DNA of 64,000 nucleotides from an uncultured Prevotella sp. (lineage in GTDB: Bacteria; Bacteroidota; Bacteroidia; Bacteroidales; Bacteroidaceae). The translations under genes and the position numbers were made by a program. Shown here in pieces: positions 9,142 through 17,284 of the stretch; position 1 is the first letter of the stretch; every line of letters begins with the position of its first letter. The notes under the pieces are model-generated. The model saw nothing but the letters and a program-made list of their open reading frames with translations. It made no database searches and was not told the origin of the DNA. Location of the stretch: positions 62,001-126,000 of the forward strand of contig URER01000001.1 in NCBI GenBank assembly GCA_900547005.1. The letters run 5' to 3'.

Positions 9142-9199
9142 ACCCCGTTTTATGTCATATTTTTGTGTCATGACACAGATTTATAACATAAAACGGGGT
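9142..9199. repeat. Nested inverted repeat in the divergent pectin promoter region
   Basis: Outer arms ACCCCGTTTTATGT (9142-9155) and its exact complement (9186-9199) enclose a second perfect palindrome, TGTGTCATGACACA (9164-9177). It could be a regulator binding site or a stem-loop; no gene ends here that would need a terminator. Confidence 0.75.
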
Positions 9200-9303
9200 A
9201 TTTCCTTTAATCCTGCAAGTTTTTTAAATTTTTACCACAGATTTATCGGGTGAGCCGAGTGCAAATGTATTTCGCTTGTGGTATCGGAGTAATTTGGGCG
9301 TAG

Positions 9304-9403
9304 TACTCGAGTATCGGGGCTTTAGTACTCGAGTAATCAGGCCTAAAATACTCAAGTAATCAGGCCTAAAATACTCAAGTATTTCGGGCTTAGTACTCGA
9401 GTA
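9304..9403. repeat. Array of five TACTCGAGTA/TACTCAAGTA palindromes
   Basis: Cores lie at 9304, 9326, 9349, 9372 and 9394, a spacing of 22-23 bp. Separators are similar (ATTTCGGGCTTAG or AATCAGGCCTAAAA). The same unit recurs at 23,634-23,846. It is not CRISPR, because there are no unique spacers. Confidence 0.85.
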
Positions 9404-9561
9404 TTTCGGGCAGAATTACTTTTCGTTCGCTATCTGACGGGAAAATGACGACCCTGCTACCACCCTTTATGTTAGTATTCTCTCTCTCCCCCTCTCCTCT
9501 TTACTTATTGATTCTTCCCTCTTCGTTCTTCCCTTTCAAAATCCTCTACCGAGGCCCTTTC

Positions 9562-9575
9562 CGCAAACGTTTTCG
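9562..9575. promoter_or_regulatory. Second LacI-type operator-like site, GH105 side
   Basis: CGCAAACGTTTTCG shares the AAACGTTT core of the perfect palindrome at 9102, with one mismatched symmetric pair. It lies 55 bp upstream of a -7 element (TATTTTTG, 9630-9637) for the GH105 gene. Further AAACGA half-site-like sequences lie at about 9640 and 9673. Confidence 0.45.
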
Positions 9576-9629
9576 TTAATTTTAAGCAATTTTAAGTTAT
9601 CAAACTATCCTATATAAGATATAAAATAC

Positions 9630-9637
9630 TATTTTTG
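9630..9637 (+). promoter_or_regulatory. -7 element for the GH105 gene
   Basis: TATTTTTG matches TAnnTTTG and would place transcription initiation near 9644, giving a leader of about 110 nt. No -33 TTTG is seen at the standard spacing. Confidence 0.5.
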
Positions 9638-9754
9638 CAAACGAAAACTACTGTAACCGCATTTACTGAAACGATTACATAACTGCTTGAAAATAAACGG
9701 ATTTATCCAAAATATTTATAGAATTATATAACTAAAACAAACAACTAAAGCAAA

Positions 9755-12700
9755 ATGAAAAGTTCTACAAATCGGGGGGGGCATAATGCCAATCCCTTGT
9801 TTAGTGCTTTCGTAAGAGCGTTGTTGCCCATGATGCTGTTGCTCGTGGGCAATGTGGCGGTGAAAGCACAGACAGACGTTAAATTCAACAAGAATGTGCG
9901 TTATTCGCAGTGGGTTCTTGATTCTCGTTTGGGAGACTTTAAAGGCAACACCAACGCTATGGGGTTTGCTACCTACAAGAGTGACCTAACAGAGAAATCC
10001 GCATTCCCTACATGGGAAGGCTCTAAGGGCGTAGTACTTGACTACGTTGCCGGACTCGTGGCAAAGGCTGCCATAGAGAATGCCATCTGGTATAAGGACT
10101 TTGAGTGGTCAAAGCCGTGGTTCAAGAGTGTTGAGAGTTATGCCAACCATAATGGGGTAAGTGCTCCGACGGGTGGCGGAAGCCTTGACAACCTGAACGG
10201 TGCCAAGATGTACTTCGGACTTTATACTTTGGCAAATGATGAATCTTATATATCGGAAACTTCGAGTACAGCATCTACTGCGCTTACTCAGTTGAGTAAT
10301 GCTATGAAAGGGTTGAAGGCCCATAACACAAGCTACTCTTTTGGTTCCACCGTTACACTGAATAACAAAAGTGTTGCAGGAGGTTGGTTCCACAAGTCCG
10401 ACTATGAAAACCAGATGTGGCTCGACGGTCAGTATATGGGGCCGGCATTGCTTGCACAGTTGAAAAACGAGTATAGCGGATATACTGCAATCACAGACGA
10501 TGACTGGCAGCTCATCGCCAATCAGCTTATATATGTATGGGAGCAGTGCTGGGATAGTAATGCCCAATTGCTTTACCATGCTTTCTCCACGGATAATGAT
10601 AATGCTACATCACATTCTGACACATGGGCAGGAGATGCCGAGATTTGGACTACGGCACAGACAGACAAGAGCAAATGGAAGGGCATGTCTGCACCCGGTC
10701 ACTCCGCAGCTTTTTGGGGACGTGCTGAGGGCTGGTATTTCCTCGCACTTGTCGATGTGCTTGAGCAGATGGAGAAAGCCGGACTTACAGATAAGGATTA
10801 TTACGAGACTCTAACAAACAATCTTAAGGATTTGGCTGCCGGCATTGCCAAGTATCAGAACAAAGAAACGGGTTGCTGGTATCAGTTGATAGCTAAGGAC
10901 GGAAACTATTCTGCCCAGTATTACAACGGCAAATCATATACTCCCGTATCCAATTACCTCGAGTCTTCATGCACTGCCATCTTCACGGCCGCATACCTTA
11001 AAGCCATGCGTCTTGGATTCTTGGATACGACCTATGAAAGCGTGGCAAAGGATGCGTATGCGGGTCTCGTAACCCAGTTCATGAAGCAGAATACTGACGG
11101 CACGGTACACCTTGTCGGCTGCTGCAAATCCGCAGGACTGGGAGGAAAAGAGTCTTCAAGTTCAAGTGAAGATAGATACAAATTTGGCGGGGTACGCTTC
11201 CGTGATGGTTCCAATGCCTATTATCTGTTGGGATATGACATCGCGCCTACAACAGACTATACCGAGGGCAAGGTGCTTGGTGCTTTTGTCATGGCTGCGA
11301 CAGAGTATGAGCGTGCTTATCAAAACCAGACGGAAAATAGCAAGGCTATCCTTTTGGCTCGAGATTTGAAGCCAGCATATTCTCTTCCCAAAGATGAGAA
11401 AATTTCTATCGAGGCTTTGGGCAGTAGCTCCGTTACATACCAGTGGTATAAGGATGGAAGTGCTGTTGCTGGTGCTACAGAATCATCGTTCGTTCCTACA
11501 GAGTCAGGCTCTTATTATTGCGTTGCTACTCCTGCTGCAAAAGCTGACGGGGTTATACAGTCATCTACTGCGGAGGTGACGGTTGAGGATAGCGGTAATA
11601 ACGACTCTCAAACGGGTAGCACAACATACAATATATGGTTTGCTGATAAAGCCGGTAATGATAATAAAACGGGCTTGACAGAAGTTGAAAATATTTACTT
11701 TAGTGAATCTTTGTCGAAATCTACAAATAGCTTTAATACAACAGGGGCAAAAATTAATATTGATGGTCTTGGAGAATATTCTGTAACTAAAAGAACTGGA
11801 GACTTTGATAAATCAGTAACATTCACTGTTCCTGAAAATAGTACAGGCGTATTTTATATTCTTGCACAATCAAATTCAGGTAGTAATGAAAGAACTCTGA
11901 CCTTAACAAAACCAGACAAGTCTACGGATACAAACGGTAAAATTCTTGTTAAGACTTCTGTTGCGCAACAAGTTAAGTATACCGACTTAACTCCGGGTAC
12001 TTATACCCTTACCTCCAGTGGAACAATAAACATTGGCTGTCTCTGTTTGGCAATTACTCCTGAAGGCGGTAGCACAGAGCCAACCACCTACACAGTAACC
12101 TACAACAATAACGGTCTCGGTACACTTACTGAAACAGAAGTTACGAACGTTACGGCATTACCTAATCCATTGCCAACACTTACGGAAACAGGTTGGACTT
12201 TCGGTGGCTGGTACATTGATAATACTTTTGAAAATGTAGCGACACCTGGTGCTGCAATTTCAAAAGACACACAGCTCTATGCTAAGTGGACTCGAAACAC
12301 TTATAAAGTAACCACTTCCGCAACAAACGGAACGATAACCGTAAGTGCAACGGATAGTGAAGGTAATGCTGCTGATAATTTAGACCTTTCAAAGGTTGAG
12401 CATGGTACAAAGCTCGTATTCACCGCTAATGCACAAGACGGCTATGTGTTCAGCAGTTGGGCAGTAATCGGAACATCGGGAACTGCTAACGGCAATGAAT
12501 ATACTATCGAGTCTTTGGATGCAGATACAGACGTAAAGGCTAACTTCAAATCTACGTCAGCACCGACAGACGGCGAGATATGTCATTTCACAGGTAATAC
12601 TCCGTCTCAGTCATGGACCACGGTATCGGGTAGCTATAAAACCTTAAGCACAGGCGTAACATACAAAGGAGTAACATACAGCGATGTTGTTAAGATGGAG

Positions 12701-15544
12701 ACTTCTACGGCAATAACAGTCAATTCTTCTGAGACACAAACAGCAATCTTTGTATTTGATGTTGCTAATAAGAAGGTAAAGATTGACGGTTTGGTATATA
12801 CAACCGACAAAGACGGCTTGGTAACGTTGGATCTTACAGCAGGAACGCATACCTTGAAGAAAGGTGATGTCGTGAATCTCGTTGCGATAGAGCTTGTGAG
12901 CAATATCGATCCGGAACAAGACTCTCGGGCTACATTCACTTATAACAATGACGAGTTGCCGTTCTCTGAAATCAAGGAAGGCGAGAATACCGTTCATGTC
13001 GCTGAAATAGTTCTTATGAAATCCGCCGGTGTAAAAGAATGTGAAGTTTTATTCGAGACTGCAAAGGGTGCTAATCTGTGTAAGCAGGGCGAAACTGCCC
13101 CTCTGACCTCTCCGATAAAAGTAACAGCACCTACAGAGGTTGGCGAGCAGAGCAGCTATTACACGGTTACTTCTAAGGATGGTTCTTCGACAACGACTTA
13201 TAAGATTACCATAAAGGTGATAGACCAGAAGAGGAAGATTGTGCTGAAGTATGAACCGGCAACATTTGAATGGGATGCTGCAACACAAGGAAAAGTTACT
13301 ACTGACGCTTTCAAGACTGCATGGAATGCTAATAAGCCGGTATTGAAGGCTTATCTTGCAGATGAAAGCGGAAACGCAACAACAACGGAGATAACTCCGT
13401 TACCTGTCGGAATTACATATACACCGGATATTGCCGGTATTGTCAATGTTGATGCAAGTGGAAACCTTAATGTGATACCGGGTGCTGATGGTGGTGTATT
13501 TGTATATGCTAAGCTTTCTAACAGTGCAGAATACGAGGAATCTAATGAAGCATCTTGTAATGTTATTATCACACAAGGTTATGGTACTGTCAAGTTGAAA
13601 AAAGGCGAAGCAGCTCCAAAGGTTAACGATGTTAAGTATATTACGGCTAATGGAGAGAATCTGGTGAAGATAACCTTTGGCGGTTGGAAGTATGGCAAAT
13701 TAGGTAGTGATGGTAAATACGATCATTCTTATGTTAAGCCGGGTGCCACAGAAACTGTTACGGACAAATGGAATGTCGCAAAAGGTGATGACAAAGGTGA
13801 GTTAGCATCTATCGACGGACATAAATATGGATGGCCTGGCGCGAATGATGCTGCAAATGAGGATAAGTATGAATCTGATGGAACGATTTTCGGTGCAAAA
13901 CGATATGGATGGTTCAAGTCTCCAGAGCTTGATGCATATGGAAAAGTTAAAAAGACCTATCCGTTCACACTTCCTGTACGCGGTACATACGCAACTTTTG
14001 AGCCACAGATGAACGGTACTCTTACTGTATATATCATTCAGAATGGTGCATGGAACACTTGGGGTAGTAGCGATGGTGGAAAATCTCAAACAACTAATGA
14101 TGGACAAACCTATAAATCTGAGGCATTCGGCATAAAGAAGGGCGAGTTCCGTCCGCACTCTTTCCATGTAGTAAACCAACGCGGCCTTACCCTCGACCAG
14201 TTCGCTACAAGTTGGTCTGTAAATACAAAGCAGTCTGTAACGTCTGACTATTATTGTAACCCGACAGACAAAACAAATTCATCAAAAGGCGACCTTAGTC
14301 CTAACGTTGCAGACTGGGGTGAGTTTAACGATGGCCGTCTGACAGAGAAAGAGAAACAGGATATTGTTGACGCATGGAAGGGTGGAATACACGGTGCTCA
14401 GAAGATTGTACAGTTGCACGACCACTCGTTCCTCGCTATACAGAAAGGTGTCGTGAAGTACACATTCCACGTAACAGGTCATGAGACATACTATTTCTTC
14501 TCTAACTTCTCAAAGATGGGATTCTGCGGTGCCAGATTCGTACCTGATGAGGCTATTGACGATAATGGCAAGCCGATGCAGCCTGTTGCCGAGTTGGAAC
14601 TGAGTGATACTGAGGCTTTCCCGACAGTAACAAGAGAACCTGTTGAGGGTGAGTTCTATGATGAGAATGAACAGATGCCTAAGTACATATACAAGTATAA
14701 TGGTTCTGAGGAAATAAACGGTAAGTCTATAAACATCGAGGGCGGTGTTCAGGCTCCGCAGTTCAAGACTATTGCGATGAACCGTACATTCAAAAAAGGC
14801 CAGTGGACAACTCTCAGCTTGCCGTTCAACATGACACAGAGCAAAGTGGAGGAGATCTTTGGTGTCGGCACACAATTGCTGTTGCTTGATAAAGCTACTA
14901 TAACCAACGGTACAGTGAAGCTCCACTTCCTCTATCATGAGATTCAGAATGTGCTTCCTGGTTATCCTTATCTGATTAGGCCTACATTTGTAGATGATCA
15001 GGGAGATGATTATCCAAGAGGAGAAACCGCTGAAAGAACTATTGACGCAGATGGAAATCTAACACGATTTGTAGTTCCGGTCAAGCATATCAATCCGGAT
15101 ATCAAGCAGCAGGATATTGAATGTGATGATTATGTTGCTAAATGTGTCGCTAAGAATTATTCTACTGGTGAGCTTACGAACCCGGCCAACGGGCAAACAG
15201 GTTATAGCGTAAACTATAAGGATGGTGATATCTTCATAAGTGAGGGTGACGGCAATCTGTATATTTCTAAGGGAAATGCTTATGGCAAGGGTTACCGTTC
15301 TTACATTGAGAAGAAGCAGGGAACACAGTCAGTGAAGAGCATATCTATGGCTTTCTCTGGTGTTGACGATGGTGAACATAATACTCCGACAGAGATTAAA
15401 TTCGCAGAGTTGGCTCCGGAAGCAGTCAAGGCATTGGGCTTCTCGGGTGTCTATAACCTCAACGGACAGTATGTCGGTGACACTACAGAGAATCTTCCGG
15501 CAGGCGTTTATATAGCTAACGGACGTAAAGTCGTAATTAAATAA
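9755..15544 (+). CDS. Large secreted GH105 unsaturated uronyl hydrolase with multimodular C-terminus
   Basis: A 1929-residue secreted protein. A signal peptide (about 1-39, hydrophobic ALLPMMLLLVGNVAVKA) precedes a GH105 alpha/alpha-barrel at about residues 45-430. It has the family signature MWLDGQYMGP, with D224 as the presumed catalytic acid, and SAAFWGRAEGWYFLALVDVLE. GH105 enzymes remove the 4,5-unsaturated uronic acid left by pectin lyases, so it should act on products of the divergent PL9 lyase. Downstream are an Ig-like module (about 545-610, YQWYKDGSAVAG ... GSYYCVA), an InlB/Listeria-Bacteroides repeat (GLGTLTETEV ... GGWYIDN ... LYAKWT) and several unidentified beta-rich regions. 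The C-terminus GVYNLNGQYVG ... GVYIANGRKVVIK resembles a sorting tail. The modular 1400-residue C-terminal part is far beyond the usual GH105 length of about 400. Confidence 0.9.
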   Translation: MKSSTNRGGHNANPLFSAFVRALLPMMLLLVGNVAVKAQTDVKFNKNVRYSQWVLDSRLGDFKGNTNAMGFATYKSDLTEKSAFPTWEGSKGVVLDYVAGLVAKAAIENAIWYKDFEWSKPWFKSVESYANHNGVSAPTGGGSLDNLNGAKMYFGLYTLANDESYISETSSTASTALTQLSNAMKGLKAHNTSYSFGSTVTLNNKSVAGGWFHKSDYENQMWLDGQYMGPALLAQLKNEYSGYTAITDDDWQLIANQLIYVWEQCWDSNAQLLYHAFSTDNDNATSHSDTWAGDAEIWTTAQTDKSKWKGMSAPGHSAAFWGRAEGWYFLALVDVLEQMEKAGLTDKDYYETLTNNLKDLAAGIAKYQNKETGCWYQLIAKDGNYSAQYYNGKSYTPVSNYLESSCTAIFTAAYLKAMRLGFLDTTYESVAKDAYAGLVTQFMKQNTDGTVHLVGCCKSAGLGGKESSSSSEDRYKFGGVRFRDGSNAYYLLGYDIAPTTDYTEGKVLGAFVMAATEYERAYQNQTENSKAILLARDLKPAYSLPKDEKISIEALGSSSVTYQWYKDGSAVAGATESSFVPTESGSYYCVATPAAKADGVIQSSTAEVTVEDSGNNDSQTGSTTYNIWFADKAGNDNKTGLTEVENIYFSESLSKSTNSFNTTGAKINIDGLGEYSVTKRTGDFDKSVTFTVPENSTGVFYILAQSNSGSNERTLTLTKPDKSTDTNGKILVKTSVAQQVKYTDLTPGTYTLTSSGTINIGCLCLAITPEGGSTEPTTYTVTYNNNGLGTLTETEVTNVTALPNPLPTLTETGWTFGGWYIDNTFENVATPGAAISKDTQLYAKWTRNTYKVTTSATNGTITVSATDSEGNAADNLDLSKVEHGTKLVFTANAQDGYVFSSWAVIGTSGTANGNEYTIESLDADTDVKANFKSTSAPTDGEICHFTGNTPSQSWTTVSGSYKTLSTGVTYKGVTYSDVVKMETSTAITVNSSETQTAIFVFDVANKKVKIDGLVYTTDKDGLVTLDLTAGTHTLKKGDVVNLVAIELVSNIDPEQDSRATFTYNNDELPFSEIKEGENTVHVAEIVLMKSAGVKECEVLFETAKGANLCKQGETAPLTSPIKVTAPTEVGEQSSYYTVTSKDGSSTTTYKITIKVIDQKRKIVLKYEPATFEWDAATQGKVTTDAFKTAWNANKPVLKAYLADESGNATTTEITPLPVGITYTPDIAGIVNVDASGNLNVIPGADGGVFVYAKLSNSAEYEESNEASCNVIITQGYGTVKLKKGEAAPKVNDVKYITANGENLVKITFGGWKYGKLGSDGKYDHSYVKPGATETVTDKWNVAKGDDKGELASIDGHKYGWPGANDAANEDKYESDGTIFGAKRYGWFKSPELDAYGKVKKTYPFTLPVRGTYATFEPQMNGTLTVYIIQNGAWNTWGSSDGGKSQTTNDGQTYKSEAFGIKKGEFRPHSFHVVNQRGLTLDQFATSWSVNTKQSVTSDYYCNPTDKTNSSKGDLSPNVADWGEFNDGRLTEKEKQDIVDAWKGGIHGAQKIVQLHDHSFLAIQKGVVKYTFHVTGHETYYFFSNFSKMGFCGARFVPDEAIDDNGKPMQPVAELELSDTEAFPTVTREPVEGEFYDENEQMPKYIYKYNGSEEINGKSINIEGGVQAPQFKTIAMNRTFKKGQWTTLSLPFNMTQSKVEEIFGVGTQLLLLDKATITNGTVKLHFLYHEIQNVLPGYPYLIRPTFVDDQGDDYPRGETAERTIDADGNLTRFVVPVKHINPDIKQQDIECDDYVAKCVAKNYSTGELTNPANGQTGYSVNYKDGDIFISEGDGNLYISKGNAYGKGYRSYIEKKQGTQSVKSISMAFSGVDDGEHNTPTEIKFAELAPEAVKALGFSGVYNLNGQYVGDTTENLPAGVYIANGRKVVIK
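9774..9781 (+). repeat. Eight-G homopolymer in the 5' coding end of the GH105 gene
   Basis: Codons 7-9 (CGG GGG GGG) form a run of eight G just ahead of the signal-peptide core. A one-base slip would truncate the protein within a few codons, so this is a candidate contingency tract. Confidence 0.6.
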
Positions 15545-15556
15545 GGAGGATAAGTA

Positions 15557-15793
15557 ATGATGAAACAGACATATATTAAGCCTGCTGTCACAGTAGTGAA
15601 AATGGAAGAACCCATATTGCTCGAAAGTCTTTCTGATCCGACAAGTGGAACTACTACGATTGAGAATCCTAACCAGCCAGGTGTGCCTGGCGTTGGTGGC
15701 AATGGTGGCAATGGAGATGTGTATGAGTCAAAGGGGCATTCGTCATGGGGCACATGGGGTGATTATCCGTCACAGGGTAGCCTTTGGGATTAA
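15557..15793 (+). CDS. Small KPxxxVV-type protein of unknown function
   Basis: A 78-residue protein starts 12 bp after the GH105 stop. It has an unusually good Shine-Dalgarno sequence for this phylum (AGGAGG at 15544-15549, 7 nt before ATG 15557; a second ATG follows directly). The N-terminus KQTYIKPAVTVVKMEEPILLES resembles the very common small Prevotella proteins with a K-x-Y-x-x-P-x-x-x-V-V head. The tail is Gly/Asn/Trp/Ser-rich (GVGGNGGNG, SSWGTWGDY). There is no signal peptide or transmembrane segment. It is probably co-transcribed with GH105. A peptide-natural-product precursor is conceivable, but no modifying enzyme is nearby. Confidence 0.7.
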   Translation: MMKQTYIKPAVTVVKMEEPILLESLSDPTSGTTTIENPNQPGVPGVGGNGGNGDVYESKGHSSWGTWGDYPSQGSLWD

Positions 15794-15904
15794 CAGTCTT
15801 GCAATGCTACGCAAATGAACTTGCGGTTCTTGCGCGCTGAGCGTGTGATCTTCACGCAAAGGAAGTAGGATTCTTACGCAGCAGCGTGTAAAACATACTC
15901 TTTC

Positions 15905-15944
15905 AAAAAGCCCGGACAGCGAATGAATGCTGCCCGGGCTTTTT
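15905..15944 (+). terminator. Terminator after the GH105 operon
   Basis: A 16-bp stem with one mismatch (AAAAAGCCCGGACAGC with its near complement, 8-nt loop) ends in a T run. It lies 111 bp after the small-protein stop and forms part of a 76-bp direct repeat. Confidence 0.9.
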
Positions 15945-15982
15945 CGTTATATATGTTATAATGAGGATGTAGATATGCGCTA
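15907..15982. repeat. Direct repeat copy 1 upstream of the toxin-antitoxin pair
   Basis: The terminator hairpin plus the following sequence CGTTATATATGTTATAATG-GGATGTA-ATATGCGCTA is repeated at 16774-16849 with very few changes. The hairpin loop (GCGAATGAATGC) is the exact reverse complement of the loop in copy 2. Confidence 0.85.
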
Positions 15983-16155
15983 TAACGATTCTAATTATTC
16001 GGGATTCCTGAACTGTTTGGCAAGAAGACAAACGTCAAATAGTATGAATTTTGTTTAATACAGTTTTGCATGATGCTCAAAAATAAAACAAATGATTTGT
16101 TTGGTGGATTAAAAATAATGTTGTAATTTTACATCGGATTATGGAGTATTGCGAT
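15983..16155. other. Non-coding stretch before the antitoxin gene
   Basis: No gene is seen between the small-protein stop and the antitoxin (15794-16155) beyond the terminator and direct repeat. A weak -7-like TAATTTTA at about 16122-16129 could serve the toxin-antitoxin pair; it would favour the antitoxin start at 16156. Confidence 0.4.
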
Positions 16156-16314
16156 ATGGAAAAGGAACAAAAAAGACTGAATAAGTTGGAATTTCTTAAA
16201 GCCAAAAAGGCAAGAGACGGTAAACTTAACAAGCTGGGAGAATGGTTGCTGAGCATAGAATGCAAGACTGGCTGGTCTGTTGAGGCAAAGGATATGAAGT
16301 ATGTATTGAGATGA
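16156..16314 (+). CDS. Small antitoxin-like protein partnering the PIN toxin
   Basis: A 52-residue charged protein (MEKEQKRLNKLEFLKAKKA ... WSVEAKDMKYVLR). Its stop codon overlaps the ATG of the PIN gene (ATGA), the usual antitoxin-toxin arrangement. The start at 16156 is chosen because GGAG lies 9 nt upstream; an in-frame ATG at 16141 would add five residues. I see no AbrB or ribbon-helix-helix signature, so its antitoxin role is inferred from position and size. Confidence 0.6.
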   Translation: MEKEQKRLNKLEFLKAKKARDGKLNKLGEWLLSIECKTGWSVEAKDMKYVLR

Positions 16315-16736
16315 AATACTATCTTGATACAAATATCTTAGCATTTCTTCTTTTAGAACAAGAAGACGAGTTGTCGGGCTATGTGATGTCGTGTGTGTCG
16401 GATTATTCTAACACTCTTTTTACGAGTGTTGTTTGTGTGCAAGAACTTATTCATCTTTGTCAAATCGGTAAACTGTCAATGGGGAAGAAAAAGGTTTCAC
16501 CAAATCCAACCAATATTGTGAACTGGCTTGATGATATGGGTATTTGTATTGTTCCTGTTAATTTGCAACATCTTCAAAAGTTATCAGAGCTGCCACTTTT
16601 TAACGACCACCATGATCCTAATGACAGGCTTATCATAGTTCAAGCTATTGTTGACCACGCCCCTCTTGTCAGTTCTGACCACAAGTTTAAAATGTATGAG
16701 CGTTTAGGTTTGGATTTTGTATTCAATAGGCGATAG
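16311..16736 (+). CDS. PIN-domain ribonuclease toxin (VapC-like)
   Basis: A 141-residue PIN protein, probably an Mg-dependent endoribonuclease toxin. The acidic residues expected for the fold are visible: D6 (MKYYLDTNIL), E45 (VQELIHL), D102/D105 (HHDPNDRLI) and D123 (SSDHKF). The normal length of the family fits. It overlaps the upstream small gene by 4 bp. The pair is bracketed by 76-bp direct repeats, consistent with transfer or duplication as a unit. Confidence 0.88.
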   Translation: MKYYLDTNILAFLLLEQEDELSGYVMSCVSDYSNTLFTSVVCVQELIHLCQIGKLSMGKKKVSPNPTNIVNWLDDMGICIVPVNLQHLQKLSELPLFNDHHDPNDRLIIVQAIVDHAPLVSSDHKFKMYERLGLDFVFNRR

Positions 16737-16773
16737 TTAATTCGGAGTATTGAAAATTTTATAGGCGAAAATT

Positions 16774-16849
16774 AAAGCCCGGACAGCATTCATTCGCTGT
16801 CTGGGCTTTAACGTTATATATGTTATAATGGGGATGTAAATATGCGCTA
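16774..16849. repeat. Direct repeat copy 2 and terminator after the PIN toxin
   Basis: The hairpin AAAGCCCGGACAGC with near-complement arms (16774-16787 and 16796-16809, 8-nt loop) lies 38 bp after the toxin stop and should act as its terminator. The following 40 bp repeat the sequence behind copy 1. A shorter relict (AAAGCCCGGACA) lies at about 17271-17282, just before the ATPase start. Confidence 0.85.
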
Positions 16850-16896
16850 ATGTATTCCATTTTCGCTGCGCCGTGTTATGATATCTTATTTTAATT

Positions 16897-16976
16897 TTTG
16901 CAATAATTGCAATTTTCTAAAATAAAAGTCCTATTTTTGCGTATTCTACTTTAGAAAAATGCAATAATTGCAAAAA
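16897..16976. repeat. Long inverted repeat around a -7-like element
   Basis: Two 29-bp arms containing TTTTGCAATAATTGCA (16897-16925 and, inverted, 16948-16976) with few mismatches flank TATTTTTG at 16932-16939. The layout resembles an autoregulated promoter with paired operators, but no gene follows closely. Confidence 0.6.
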
Positions 16977-17090
16977 ACTAAAGCAGCGTTAATTAATATT
17001 AACTGTTTGCCGTGATATTAATGAATCTGAAAATAGTAATCCCGTTATAAAGATTTCCGTATCGGGCCAAAATATGCGAAATAAAGCAAT

Positions 17091-17115
17091 AAATCGGGCC
17101 AATCTGTCCCGATTT
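17091..17115. repeat. Small perfect hairpin upstream of another -7-like element
   Basis: AAATCGGG and CCCGATTT arms with a 9-nt loop lie just before TATTTTTG at 17131-17138. A further CCCGATAAATCG follows at 17140. Confidence 0.55.
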
Positions 17116-17160
17116 ATAATAAAAAAGTAGTATTTTTGTCCCGATAAATCGCTCTGATTT

Positions 17161-17209
17161 GTTCAACGCTCTGAACGATTTCCGGCTAAAAACGTTCAAC
17201 GCGTTGAAC
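17161..17209. promoter_or_regulatory. Pair of GTTCAACGC dyads upstream of the ATPase promoter
   Basis: GTTCAACGCGTTGAAC (17194-17209) is a perfect 16-bp palindrome. GTTCAACGCTCTGAAC (17161-17176) is an imperfect copy 33 bp upstream. They lie just before the ATPase promoter, so operator function is the natural reading. Confidence 0.6.
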
Positions 17210-17227
17210 AAATATTGTGTGAAATGC

Positions 17228-17258
17228 TTTGAATTTTGAATATTTATCTCTATTTTTG
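17228..17258 (+). promoter_or_regulatory. Canonical Bacteroidetes promoter for the AAA ATPase gene
   Basis: TTTG (17228-17231), exactly 19 bp, then TATTTTTG (17251-17258) matches the sigma-ABfr consensus. Initiation would fall near 17265, about 20 bp before the ATG. Confidence 0.8.
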
Positions 17259-17284
17259 TAGTCGGAAGTCAAAGCCCGGACAAT

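Noticed and set aside
8986..9171. Minus-strand ORF of 61 codons in the pectin promoter region
   Set aside because: It overlaps the operator palindrome, the -7 element and part of the nested inverted repeat; no protein-like features.
9304..9403. CRISPR array
   Set aside because: Units of 22-23 bp with near-identical separators and no unique spacers; no cas genes in the window.
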